64,000 nt of DNA, taken from Nitrosospira sp. Nsp2 (lineage in GTDB: Bacteria > Pseudomonadota > Gammaproteobacteria > Burkholderiales > Nitrosomonadaceae). The translations under genes were made by a program, and so were the position numbers. The stretch covers positions 1-64,000 of the forward strand of contig NZ_QAOU01000001.1 of the NCBI RefSeq assembly GCF_003050965.1, read 5' to 3'. Positions 37,486 through 48,672 of the stretch are shown here, piece after piece. Every line of letters starts with the position of its first letter. The first letter of the stretch is position 1. Below the pieces are notes generated by a model. The model saw only the letters and a list, made by a program, of their open reading frames with translations, was not told the DNA's origin and searched no databases.

Positions 37486-37720
37486 ACCTGTAAGGTATGT
37501 CTCCGACCCCCGTTGCGCGCCCCCCGATGCCCGTTCCGGAACCCCTGTCGTTGCCCGGTACGGCCCCAGCCTGAACTTTCCATCCCGAAAACGTTAATTC
37601 GTTTCGCCGGAATGCAAAAAAGCTCTTTCCCGATCTCGTGATATTTGTTAAGTTATCGTCCGCAACTTCCCAGTCCGCGGGGGGCGGATATGGTTTCCAA
37701 ATATGGAAAGAAGCAAAAAA

Positions 37721-38551
37721 ATGAAAAAGCTTATCGTGGGGGTTTGTATTACGTTTGCATTTACCGGCAGTGCCTTTGCGCAACAGGTCGGGCTAAAGCT
37801 AAAATCGCAAGCTGCGCTAATCATGGACGCGCGACAGGAGCGCATTCTTTTTGACAAGAATCCGGACAAGGTAATGCCGATCGCTTCCATTACCAAGCTC
37901 ATGACGGCGATGGTTGTGCTTGACGCACAATTACCATTGAACGAGGAGATCTTTATAGAAGAGGCCGACGTTGACATTCTCAAGAATACACGTTCGCGCC
38001 TGCGTGTCGGAACCAGCCTTAGTCGTGAAGAAATGCTGAGGCTTGCCCTGATGTCATCCGAAAACCGCGCCGCCGCAGCGCTGGGACGGAGTTATCCCGG
38101 CGGTACGCGCGGATTCGTGGATGCAATGAATCGCAAGGCATTCGAGCTCGGCATGGGCAACAGTTATTTTGTCGATTCCACCGGTCTGAACCGCGCCAAC
38201 GTTTCCACGGCGCGCGATCTGGCGAAGCTCGTGAGTGCTGCGTATGACTACGAGCTCATCCGTGAATTCTCCACAACCGCGGCGCACGCGGTCGAATTCG
38301 GCGACGATGATCATAGCGTGCAATTTGTCAACTCGAACAATCTGGTCCGTAGCAGCAGTTGGGAGATTGGCGTATCAAAAACCGGCTTTCTCAGCGAAGC
38401 CGGCCGCTGCCTCGTGATGCAGGCTAAAATAACCGGCAAGCCAGTTATTATCGTATTGCTGGACTCCTCGGGGAAGAATACGCGCCTAGGTGATGCAAAT
38501 AGGGTCAGGAAATGGATGGAGATCGGTTTTGCGCGTAAAGTTCGCGGCTAA
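37721..38551 (+). CDS. pbpG: D-alanyl-D-alanine endopeptidase, PBP7 type
   Basis: This serine peptidase (S11, LMW penicillin-binding protein) trims peptidoglycan cross-links in the periplasm. A signal peptide ends near AFAQQ at residue 20. The active-site motifs are SITK (nucleophile Ser), SEN and KTG, in normal spacing for PBP7, and the total length of 276 residues agrees with PbpG lacking the C-terminal PBP5 anchor. The ATG at 37721 is chosen because it begins the basic signal-peptide start (MKKLIVG) with GGAAAG upstream; an ATG 18 bases earlier (37703) remains possible. It is a single gene. Confidence 0.92.
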   Translation: MKKLIVGVCITFAFTGSAFAQQVGLKLKSQAALIMDARQERILFDKNPDKVMPIASITKLMTAMVVLDAQLPLNEEIFIEEADVDILKNTRSRLRVGTSLSREEMLRLALMSSENRAAAALGRSYPGGTRGFVDAMNRKAFELGMGNSYFVDSTGLNRANVSTARDLAKLVSAAYDYELIREFSTTAAHAVEFGDDDHSVQFVNSNNLVRSSSWEIGVSKTGFLSEAGRCLVMQAKITGKPVIIVLLDSSGKNTRLGDANRVRKWMEIGFARKVRG

Positions 38552-38744
38552 TACGAACTGTAAATCGTAAGCGAGCGGAAAGGCTCGGTGGTCGGACCGG
38601 TTGCGCACAGGCCAGGACTTCCCCCTGAAGAATGCTTCTTCGGCACTCAACAGAAGGATGAATCATAATCGTGTAGGAAGCCGGGGGCGTCGGGTGGCAG
38701 AGATCGAAGGAAGAGGGAGCCGAATGCCAGCTTTGATCCCCACT

Positions 38745-40001
38745 CTACAGCAACTGGAATGCAAGAACCGCTACGATCGTTGGCGGAAGGGCGGCGGCCA
38801 GAAGTCCTAAGGGATGGATCGCTTCGTCCTTGAATGAACCCTTGAGTATGGAGAAGCCCGCCGGGTTAGGAGCATTGGCGATTACCGTCAGGCCGCCGCC
38901 TGCGACAGCCCCGGCAACGAGCGAGTAGCGAAAATCTGCAGTCGTTCCTTCCATCAGGGAACCGAGATAGGTAAGGGCCGCATTATCCGTGATAGCCGTA
39001 AGCAGGGTAGCGCCGAAAAACAGTACTGTGCTGTCCATTCCTGCCAACATTGGTTGCAACCACCACTTCTGGTGTCCTCCCAAAACAATCAGGCCGGCAA
39101 GGAAAAAAGCGACCATTAATCCTTCGCGCAGGATGAGCCGATCCTGGTAACGTTCATATGCATGGGCAAAGCCCACGAAGAAGAGCAGTAAGCCGATGAA
39201 GATGGCCGGGTGGTGGGCAAACGCTACCACGCCTGTCAAAAAGGACAGATGTACCGCCACGACCCAGGCTGGGGTTTCGGCATGCTGGCCGCGCATGTCA
39301 TTATTTACTGCTGATAGCTCGCGTTGGAACAGCAAAGTCGCCGCCGTTGCGTTCACCAGGACTGCGAGCGCGGCCTTCCAGCCAAACGTGGTCAGCATGA
39401 AAGTGGAGTCCCATCCCCACTTCGCGGCCACCATGAGAACCGGAGGGGCTGCAAACGATGTCAATGTTCCGCCGATCGAGATATTGACGAAAAGCACACC
39501 GAGAGTCACGTATTTCAAGCGCACGGAAATTTCCCGTGAATAGTAACGCTCAAGGAGGATCAGGCCGGCCAGCGTCATTGCTGCTGGTTCGGTGATCAAC
39601 GAGCCGAGCAGAGGCACAAAGGATAATGTGACAAAGTAAAACGCCTTGCCCTCCGGCCAGGGAATGAGGCGGGCCAGCATGTTGACGCAGGCCATGGCAA
39701 ACCGCAGGATGGGGCGGCTGCCCGAAATCACCATGATGGCGAATACGAACATGGGCTCGGTGAAGCTTTGCCCATCAATGTAGCTGGTTGCAGCTTCCTT
39801 TCCGTCCATAATCAGCATCGCGGCCACAAGCACCATGGCCCAGAAGCCGAACACCACCTCGACCTCGCCGAGAAAATGCCATATGCCCGCATGCGCCGGG
39901 TGAGTATGGGCCAGGCGCTCGAACACCTTGGTCGAGAAAGTGTGTATAAGCGCGACGCCGAATAGCGCTGCGCCGATTAGTTCAATAGAGGCTGGAGCCA
40001 T
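38745..40001 (-). CDS. Putative Na+/H+ antiporter
   Basis: The 418-residue protein has about eleven membrane helices and resembles the putative Na+/H+ antiporter family (PF07399-like, ion-transporter superfamily). Indicative segments are the conserved FVPLLGSLITEPAAMTLAG, the NISIGGTLTSFAAPPVLMV loop, ITDNAALTYLGS and GGLTVIANAPNPAG, which together form the two re-entrant transport motifs. It probably exchanges sodium for protons at the inner membrane to regulate pH or salt. It is monocistronic, oriented opposite to the upstream endopeptidase gene. Confidence 0.85.
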   Translation of the reverse strand: MAPASIELIGAALFGVALIHTFSTKVFERLAHTHPAHAGIWHFLGEVEVVFGFWAMVLVAAMLIMDGKEAATSYIDGQSFTEPMFVFAIMVISGSRPILRFAMACVNMLARLIPWPEGKAFYFVTLSFVPLLGSLITEPAAMTLAGLILLERYYSREISVRLKYVTLGVLFVNISIGGTLTSFAAPPVLMVAAKWGWDSTFMLTTFGWKAALAVLVNATAATLLFQRELSAVNNDMRGQHAETPAWVVAVHLSFLTGVVAFAHHPAIFIGLLLFFVGFAHAYERYQDRLILREGLMVAFFLAGLIVLGGHQKWWLQPMLAGMDSTVLFFGATLLTAITDNAALTYLGSLMEGTTADFRYSLVAGAVAGGGLTVIANAPNPAGFSILKGSFKDEAIHPLGLLAAALPPTIVAVLAFQLL

Positions 40002-40119
40002 CGTGTGCCGCCGACTGGCTGGTAGGATTGGGCATGGGTTTTATGTTGGGTCTACAGATTGCCGAGCCGCAGACCTTGTCCTTGATGGCGCCGTGCTTGA
40101 TTAGCGGGACAAACGTCAC

Positions 40120-40779
40120 CTATTTCATTGCGTCCAGATTAGCCTGCGCATCCGCATTCCCCTGCGCCGCTGCTTTCTTGAACCATTCCTTGGCTTTGGT
40201 CTCGTCTCTCGGCACACCTTCACCTGCGTAATACATCACTCCAAGATTGTTCTGGGCATCGACATTACCCTGCTCGGCCGATTTCTGGAACAACTCGACA
40301 GCTTTTGCCGAATCCTTGGAGACGCCTTCCCCGTTCGCATACATCAGCCCGAGGTTAAATTGGGCAGGCGCGTACCCCTGTCCAGCGGCGCGATGAAACC
40401 ATGCCGCGGCTGTAGCTGGATCATTGCTTAGAATGTTACCTGAAGCGTCCTTGGAAATCGCTTCACCCGTGTAGTACATCACGCCGAGGCCGGTTTGTGC
40501 CTTGGGCTCCCCAGCTTCCGCATCTTTCTTTAATTGAAGAAATTTTTCCTCGGGGGTTGAATCACCTGCTTGGGCTGGCATGATCTGCTTCATTATGTCC
40601 GACTTTTCCTCGGGCGTTAGCGCCTCCTCCAGCACCGATGGAATCTGTTTTTCAGAAGTGAATTCATCTGGAAGCTTTGTTTCGGTTTGTGGTTTGGGGG
40701 GGCTTACGGGAGGTTTTTCGCCGCATCCGGTAAGTATGAGCAACGGCACGGAGAGCAAGGCAGCAATAAGAATATTCAT
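40120..40779 (-). CDS. Sel1-repeat lipoprotein
   Basis: The 219-residue protein has a lipoprotein signal with lipobox LTGC (Cys19), a low-complexity linker with many Pro/Lys, a helical part, and from about residue 90 three to four Sel1-like repeats (LGVMYYTGEAI, WFHRAAGQGYAPAQFNLGLMY, VELFQKSAEQGNVDAQNNLGVMYY, WFKKAAAQGNADAQANL). Sel1 repeats form alpha-solenoids for protein binding, so this is probably a periplasmic scaffold. Function is unknown. It lies between the antiporter and glnA genes, all on the minus strand. Confidence 0.85.
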   Translation of the reverse strand: MNILIAALLSVPLLILTGCGEKPPVSPPKPQTETKLPDEFTSEKQIPSVLEEALTPEEKSDIMKQIMPAQAGDSTPEEKFLQLKKDAEAGEPKAQTGLGVMYYTGEAISKDASGNILSNDPATAAAWFHRAAGQGYAPAQFNLGLMYANGEGVSKDSAKAVELFQKSAEQGNVDAQNNLGVMYYAGEGVPRDETKAKEWFKKAAAQGNADAQANLDAMK

Positions 40780-40842
40780 GAAGTATGATGTCCTATTATG
40801 TCCTGCCGCGCCCGTAGGGAGGCAGGAGCACTTCCAGAAGAA

Positions 40843-42252
40843 TCATAAACTATAATACATATCAAATTCGACCGGATGGGTCGTCATCCGAAAGCGCGTA
40901 ACTTCCTCCATCTTGAGTTCGATGTAAGCATCAATCATATCGTTCGAAAAAACCCCCCCGCGAGTAAGAAAATTACGGTCCTTATCCAGGCTATCGAGCG
41001 CTTCGTCCAATGAAGCGCAAGGATTGGGTATCTTCGCAGCTTCCTCCGGCGGGAGGTCATAGAGATTCTTATCCATCGGGTCGCCCGGGTGGGTCTTGTT
41101 CTGGATGCCATCCAGCCCAGCCATCATCAACGCGGTGAATGCAAGATAAGGGTTGGCGGTTGGATCCGGAAAACGCACTTCAATGCGCCGCCCCTTCGGA
41201 CTATTGGCATAAGGGATGCGGACCGCGGCGGAACGGTTGCTGACCGAATAAGCGAGGTTAATCGGTGCCTCGTAGCCGGGAACGAGGCGTTTATACGAAT
41301 TTGTGCCAGGATTGGTGATCGCATTGAGGGCCTTGGCGTGTTTGATGATGCCTCCAATGTAATACAGGGCCATTTCGGATAGTCCCGCATACCCGTTTCC
41401 GGAGAACAGGTTCTGACCTCCTTTCCAGATTGACTGGTGCACGTGCATTCCTGATCCGTTATCGCCGACAATGGGTTTTGGCATGAACGTCGCCGTTTTC
41501 CCATAGGAGTGTGCCACGTTGTGCACCACGTATTTGAATACCTGTGTCCAGTCCGCCCGTTTTACAAGGCTGCTGTATTTTGTTCCGATTTCGCACTGTC
41601 CAGCGGTAGCTACCTCGTGGTGGTGCACTTCAACTTCGATTCCCAATTCTTCGAGTGCAAGACACATGGCGGAGCGGATGTCGTGCAGCGAATCAATCGG
41701 CGGGACAGGAAAATAACCGCCCTTTATACCAGGACGGTGGCCGGTATTACCTCCCTCGTATTTTTCGCCCGAACTCCAGGCCGCTTCCTCCGATTCAATT
41801 TTTACCGAGCAACCGGACATGTCAGCGTGCCAGGTCACGGAATCAAAAATGAAGAACTCGGGTTCAGGGCCAAAATATGCGGTATCGCCGATGGCCGTCG
41901 ACTTCAGGTAAGCCTCGCCACGTTTTGCCAGCGAGCGTGGATCCCGGTCGTAGCCCTTGCCATCGGAAGGTTCCACCACATCACAGGTCATGAAAAGCGT
42001 AGCCTCGTCCATGAAAGGATCCATCTTGGCAGTTTCCGGATCAGGAATCAGCAACATGTCAGACGCCTGAACACCCTTCCAGCCGGCAATGGAAGAACCA
42101 TCGAACGCGTGGCCATCCTCAAGCTTGTCGGCGTCAACCGCGTGAGCCGGGAGGGTCACATGCTGTTCTTTACCTCGAGTATCAGTAAATCGAAGGTCAA
42201 CAAATTTGACCTCGTTATCCTGGATCATTTTCAGAACATCGGCTAACGCCAT
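40843..42252 (-). CDS. glnA: Glutamine synthetase, type I
   Basis: This 469-residue enzyme joins ammonia to glutamate with ATP, the central ammonia-assimilation step. Family motifs include [17 protein letters not shown], the metal/substrate site [42 protein letters not shown] and NRSAAVRIP. Tyr398 (counting Met) in NLYDLPPEE is the adenylylation site of the GlnE-regulated GSI-beta type. The ATG at 42252 is chosen because GGAG lies 7 bases upstream and the length fits; the earlier ATG at 42285 adds 11 foreign residues. No glnL/glnG (ntrBC) is seen in the adjacent DNA. Confidence 0.97.
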   Translation of the reverse strand: MALADVLKMIQDNEVKFVDLRFTDTRGKEQHVTLPAHAVDADKLEDGHAFDGSSIAGWKGVQASDMLLIPDPETAKMDPFMDEATLFMTCDVVEPSDGKGYDRDPRSLAKRGEAYLKSTAIGDTAYFGPEPEFFIFDSVTWHADMSGCSVKIESEEAAWSSGEKYEGGNTGHRPGIKGGYFPVPPIDSLHDIRSAMCLALEELGIEVEVHHHEVATAGQCEIGTKYSSLVKRADWTQVFKYVVHNVAHSYGKTATFMPKPIVGDNGSGMHVHQSIWKGGQNLFSGNGYAGLSEMALYYIGGIIKHAKALNAITNPGTNSYKRLVPGYEAPINLAYSVSNRSAAVRIPYANSPKGRRIEVRFPDPTANPYLAFTALMMAGLDGIQNKTHPGDPMDKNLYDLPPEEAAKIPNPCASLDEALDSLDKDRNFLTRGGVFSNDMIDAYIELKMEEVTRFRMTTHPVEFDMYYSL

Positions 42253-42536
42253 TTTTTTCTCCGAACTACGTTTGCAGTTGTACAAAAGATTCGGGAAACC
42301 TCCGATGAATCAACGCAGACGCGACGGTAGCGCTGCGCCGAGGTTTGCCGACTGTAAGGGCAACATTATATCAGCAGCAGCGTTCTTCGTTTCTTGAACA
42401 GTTCGAGCGCGCTGCGGTCAACGACTGATTTATACCCGGCGCCGATGAAATGCAGGCGTACGCGAATGCATGAAGCCCAACACCTGCATAAAAATCGACT
42501 ACCATTGCATTTTCTATCACGACATTGGACGGCGAC

Positions 42537-42989
42537 ATGGAATCCATCACTGCGATATTGGAAAGGGCGCGGCAACGCGCCAAAGAAATGAATTTACCAT
42601 ATGAGGGTGCACTTTTTCCCAATGAAGCACTCACCCTTTTGCAGGAAGCCCCGGCCGCCAAGCTGGTTGATGTCCGTTCCAGAGCGGAATGGGACTGGGT
42701 AGGGAGAATTCCCGGCGCGGTTGAAATCGAGTGGCAGTCCTACCCTGGTATGCGGCATAGCCCCGATTTCCCTAACTATCTTTCCAGTCAAGTGGATAAG
42801 GAATCCCTAGTGATGTTCATCTGCCGCAGCGGAGGCCGATCGCATCAGGCCGCCGCTACCGCCACTGAAATGGGATACACGAGTTGCTATAACATTCTTG
42901 AAGGATTTGAGGGCGAGAAGGACGCGAGCGGTCATCGCGGCACGAAAGGCGGGTGGAAGGCCGCGGGGCTTCCCTGGGTGCAGGGTTAA
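42537..42989 (+). CDS. Rhodanese-domain sulfurtransferase-like protein
   Basis: This 150-residue single-domain rhodanese has the catalytic loop CRSGGRS (Cys in FICRSGGRSHQAA) and N-terminal helix-strand pattern KLVDVRSRAEWDWVGRIPGAVEIEW. It may transfer sulfane sulfur from thiosulfate or persulfide donors in the cytoplasm; the natural partner is unknown. The ATG at 42537 (MESITAIL) is preferred over the TTG at 42525. It is divergent from glnA and converges on uppP across a hairpin. Confidence 0.9.
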   Translation: MESITAILERARQRAKEMNLPYEGALFPNEALTLLQEAPAAKLVDVRSRAEWDWVGRIPGAVEIEWQSYPGMRHSPDFPNYLSSQVDKESLVMFICRSGGRSHQAAATATEMGYTSCYNILEGFEGEKDASGHRGTKGGWKAAGLPWVQG

Positions 42990-43000
42990 ACAGTGCGAAC

Positions 43001-43032
43001 CCGGGCGCATTATCCAAGCGTGATAATCCGGG
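43001..43032. terminator. Candidate bidirectional terminator between the rhodanese gene and uppP
   Basis: The halves ccgg..attatc and gataat..ccgg pair around a 7-base loop, with an unpaired gcgc bulge on one side. It lies in the 43-bp gap between two convergent genes. No long T-run is visible. Confidence 0.4.
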
Positions 43033-43857
43033 CTAGGCGGCCGACCATTCTACCGCCCCGGAGTAGGCGGTGAACAGGACCACAATTCCGAATGCGATTC
43101 GATACCATGCAAAAACCGTGAAATCGTGGTGACTGATAAAACGCAGTAGTCCCCGCACAGCCAGTAACGCGCTGACAAACGAGGCGACAAACCCGAGCAT
43201 AAATACGCCGGCATCATTAAACTGCAGAATGTCGCGACTTCTGTAGACATCGTAGAAGGTGGCCGCGAACATGATCGGGATGGCGAGAAAGAAGGAAAAT
43301 TCGGTGGCGGCCTTGCGCGACAGGCCGAAAAATAGCCCGCCGATAATGGTTGCGCCGGAGCGTGAAGTGCCCGGTATCAGCGCCAGGCACTGCATTAATC
43401 CCACCTTGAGCGCATGTTTCCAATCCATGTCTTCCACTCGCTCGACTTCCACAACGTGCTTCCTGCGCTCCGCCCAAAGGATCAAGAAGCCTCCGACGAT
43501 GAACGCGGTGGCAACGGGCACCGGATGAAACAGATACTGTTTGATGGTCTTGATTAACAACAATCCCAGGATCGCCGCCGGCAGAAATGCGATCAGAATA
43601 TTTAAAACAAAGCGATTGGCATCCTGTCGGGAGCCAACGTCCGCAAGAACGCTTCCGATCTTCGCGCGATATTCCCAGCATACCGCCAGTATTGCGCCGA
43701 GCTGAATCACAATAGTGAATACTTTGCCCTTCTCGTCATTAAAGTTGAGCAGGTCGCTCACCAGGATGAGGTGGCCTGTCGAGGAAATCGGGAGAAATTC
43801 GGTCAGACCTTCGACAACACCGAGGATCAAGGCCTTGAAAAGCAATAGCCAGTCCAT
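43033..43857 (-). CDS. uppP: Undecaprenyl-diphosphatase (UppP/BacA)
   Basis: This 274-residue inner-membrane enzyme removes a phosphate from undecaprenyl diphosphate so the lipid carrier can be reused in cell-wall synthesis. Family motifs are [20 protein letters not shown] near the N-terminus and [14 protein letters not shown] in the middle, with about eight helices. It also confers bacitracin tolerance in many bacteria. It is a single gene, 380 bp from thiC. Confidence 0.96.
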   Translation of the reverse strand: MDWLLLFKALILGVVEGLTEFLPISSTGHLILVSDLLNFNDEKGKVFTIVIQLGAILAVCWEYRAKIGSVLADVGSRQDANRFVLNILIAFLPAAILGLLLIKTIKQYLFHPVPVATAFIVGGFLILWAERRKHVVEVERVEDMDWKHALKVGLMQCLALIPGTSRSGATIIGGLFFGLSRKAATEFSFFLAIPIMFAATFYDVYRSRDILQFNDAGVFMLGFVASFVSALLAVRGLLRFISHHDFTVFAWYRIAFGIVVLFTAYSGAVEWSAA

Positions 43858-44238
43858 TCGCAGCTATCGCGCCGACGCGAGTTGATGCCGGATCGCGGAC
43901 GAACAGGCCTTGTTAAATATATTCCCAGGCAATGGACTTTTCCAATTCAAAAGAAATAGGATGTAGAAAATCGAGGTCGCGACAACTTTAGTCATTATCG
44001 CATCGAACCCTGCTTCAGGCTCAAGAATACCTGTTAGCGACGCTTCTTACGCCCAACTGCCAACCGGATACTCTATCAAGCGATGGCGATGAAATGCCGC
44101 GAATAGCCGGGTACAACCAACGAGGTGCAGGGGACTTCCATCACGATCACGGTGTGCGGGCGTTCACGGGTACGTAGCACCCGCGAACGATGCATTTACA
44201 TTAGGGGACGCCTGCTGTTGTTTCGGGCCAATTGCTGG
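43858..44238. other. Intergenic region between uppP and thiC, no feature seen
   Basis: No open frame, RNA or repeat could be supported in these 381 bp; uppP's promoter should lie in its left part. Confidence 0.35.
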
Positions 44239-46285
<2,047 letters not shown>

Positions 46286-46349
46286 GCTGTGAAGCTAATG
46301 GAAATATGGAATAATTGCAAGTCTATGATGACATTTTATAGGGCTGGAC

Positions 46350-47021
46350 ATGGATCTCGAACAAACCCGGTTTAACATGGTGGAGCAGCAGATTCGTCCA
46401 TGGGACGTGCTGGATCAGGAAGTTCTCAAATTACTGTTCGAACTGCGGCGAGAGGAGTTTGTTCCTCCAGCCTACCGTTCTCTCGCATTTGTAGATATGG
46501 AAATCCCGCTCGGATACGGTGAGGTGATGCTCGCCCCCAAGCTCGAAGCACGCATCCTGCAGGAATTGCAGGTGAAAAAAACGGACAAGATTTTAGAGGT
46601 GGGTAGCGGTAGTGGTTATCTGGCCGCGCTGCTGGCCAAAAAAGGGGAGTATGTTCATAGCGTGGAAATTGTGCCGGAACTGAAGGCCATGGCAGAAAAA
46701 AACCTTCAGGCTCATGGTATTGCCAATGTCCTGGTTGAAAATGGAGACGGTGCGCTGGGCTGGCCCCGGCACGGACCTTATGACGTCATTGTGCTCACAG
46801 GCTCCACCCCGGTTTTGCCCGAGGCATTTCAGAAGAGTCTCAGGGCCGGCGGGCGCATGTTTGCGGTAGTAGGTGATGCCCCGGTAATGCAGGCTGCGCT
46901 TGTCAATTGCCTGGTACAGGAAAAAGAAGGCGCACCCGGCGCTTACAACACAGTTGGTTTGTTTGAGACTTGTATTACTCCTCTAAGAAACGCACAACAG
47001 CCGACGAGATTTACTTTTTGA
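46350..47021 (+). CDS. pcm: Protein-L-isoaspartate O-methyltransferase-type methyltransferase
   Basis: This SAM-dependent methyltransferase of 223 residues matches the Pcm family that repairs isoaspartyl residues in aged proteins. The SAM motif reads LEVGSGSGYLAALLA, with a preceding VMLAPKLEARILQEL and motif II YDVIVLTGSTP. It begins MDLEQTRFNMVEQQIRPWDVLD, the form found in many betaproteobacteria next to tolC. The true activity of these beta/gamma members has rarely been shown. It is followed by the TolC gene 112 bp away. Confidence 0.9.
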   Translation: MDLEQTRFNMVEQQIRPWDVLDQEVLKLLFELRREEFVPPAYRSLAFVDMEIPLGYGEVMLAPKLEARILQELQVKKTDKILEVGSGSGYLAALLAKKGEYVHSVEIVPELKAMAEKNLQAHGIANVLVENGDGALGWPRHGPYDVIVLTGSTPVLPEAFQKSLRAGGRMFAVVGDAPVMQAALVNCLVQEKEGAPGAYNTVGLFETCITPLRNAQQPTRFTF

Positions 47022-47133
47022 CGTTCCCGGCTGGCTTTACGAATAGCGCGTCTGTACGGCTGCCCGCTGCCCAGACGCGACCTAAACCTCCGATGCTCGC
47101 ATCTTCCCATAGCTCAAGATATCTGGTATTACC

Positions 47134-48489
47134 GTGAAAGCTCCGCAATATATCTGTGCACTGCTAATTGGAGCCGCTTTGCATGCTCCGGTACGTGCTT
47201 CCGATCTCATGGAAATCTATCGTGAGGCACAGGAACAGGACGCGCTGTTCAGTGCTGCACGCCACGCGCACGCGGCTGCGCAGGAGAGATTACCGCAGGG
47301 CAGGGCGGGCTTGCTTCCCACCGTCTCGCTCGCGTTCGTGCGTCGCCGGCAATGGATCGAGATCGGAGGGGGGAGCGCCGTAGGAATCGGTGTGGGCGCT
47401 ACGATAAGGCCGTCAGACGTGGTCATCGATAACCAGAGCCTGACGATCACCGCAACCCAGCCAATTTTTCGGATGGAAAATTTCGCGGTCTATGAACAAT
47501 CCAAGCTTCAGGTTGCACAGGCGGATTCTCAGTTCATCATTGCCGCCCAAGACTTGATTCTGCGCGTGGCGCAGGCGTATTTCGATATCCTGGTGGCAGA
47601 AGTAAATCTGGAGGCGGCGCAAGCTCAGCTGAAGGCAATTGGCGAGCAGTTGGAGCAGGCCAAGCGCAACTTCCAGGTCGGCACAGCTACTATCGTGGAT
47701 ACGCATGAAGCCCAGGCGCGTTTCGATTTCATACACTCCCAGGAAATTGCTGCCAGGAATGACCTGGAAATACGCAAGCGCGGGTTGCAACAGATTATCG
47801 GCCGCATGCCGGATTATTTGCGACGCCCCACTGAAGATACTTCTGACCTGTTGACGCTGAAGTACCAAACTATGCAGGAATGGATCACGGTGGCGGAGCA
47901 GAATAACCTTGCATTCAAAGTTCAACAGGCAGTGTACGAAATTGCCAAACAGGACGTGGAGCGAGCCAAGGCTGGGCACTATCCAACCGTGGATCTGGTA
48001 GCAATATATAGTGATCAGAAAGGTGTCGGGGGCACGATAACCGGCTTGCCGCGCGACTTGACATCAAAAGAGATCGGCGTGCAGGTCAGCTTTCCCATAT
48101 TTCAAGGTTTTGCAGCGCAATCACGGGTACGCGAAGCGTTGGCAACGCAGGAAAAGGTGTTCCAGGATCTGAGCAATACCCGGCGTAACAACGTCCTGCA
48201 GGTAAGCCAGCAGTATTTGAATGTCACCAACGGAATGGCTCAGGTAAAAGCGCTGAAACAGGCGTTGATATCTACCCAGAGCCAGGTGGACTCCACCAAG
48301 CTCGGACAGGAAGTGGGCGTTAGAACGGAGGTGGATGTACTGAATGCACAGCAATTGTTTTATACCGCAAGACGCGACCTGGCCCAGGCGCGCTACAATT
48401 TTGTCATGTCAAGATTGAGGTTGAAGGCGGAGGCGGGGGAATTGGACGAGGAAGATGTGAGAGAGATCAATAACGTATTGTTGCGATAG
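47134..48489 (+). CDS. tolC: TolC-family outer-membrane efflux channel
   Basis: This 451-residue protein forms the trimeric outer-membrane duct for type I secretion and drug efflux. A signal peptide ends near VRASD (about residue 22). The remaining chain shows the two-fold repeated OEP pattern: DLMEIYREAQEQD, RVAQAYFDILVAE, VDTHEAQARFDF and in the second half SFPIFQGF, QQYLNVTNGM, GVRTEVDVLNAQQ. It starts with GTG at 47134. It is a neighbour of pcm, as in many betaproteobacteria. No pump or adaptor gene is nearby. Confidence 0.92.
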   Translation: MKAPQYICALLIGAALHAPVRASDLMEIYREAQEQDALFSAARHAHAAAQERLPQGRAGLLPTVSLAFVRRRQWIEIGGGSAVGIGVGATIRPSDVVIDNQSLTITATQPIFRMENFAVYEQSKLQVAQADSQFIIAAQDLILRVAQAYFDILVAEVNLEAAQAQLKAIGEQLEQAKRNFQVGTATIVDTHEAQARFDFIHSQEIAARNDLEIRKRGLQQIIGRMPDYLRRPTEDTSDLLTLKYQTMQEWITVAEQNNLAFKVQQAVYEIAKQDVERAKAGHYPTVDLVAIYSDQKGVGGTITGLPRDLTSKEIGVQVSFPIFQGFAAQSRVREALATQEKVFQDLSNTRRNNVLQVSQQYLNVTNGMAQVKALKQALISTQSQVDSTKLGQEVGVRTEVDVLNAQQLFYTARRDLAQARYNFVMSRLRLKAEAGELDEEDVREINNVLLR

Positions 48490-48672
48490 TTTCCCAGGCC
48501 CAGAAGGAAATAACGTCGTGCAAGTGCCTTGCCGAAGCTTATCCAGACCGGACCTCGCTGTCGTTGACGCGTAATGGGTTGAGTGTTAGATTTTCAAACA
48601 AGAGATTGCGTGTCGCCGCTGCGCCATTTCAGTTTCACCGGGATGGCGGCATGACACCAGGAAGGGCCGATC

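Noticed and set aside
41509-42246. 245-codon plus-strand frame
   Set aside because: Antisense to glutamine synthetase.
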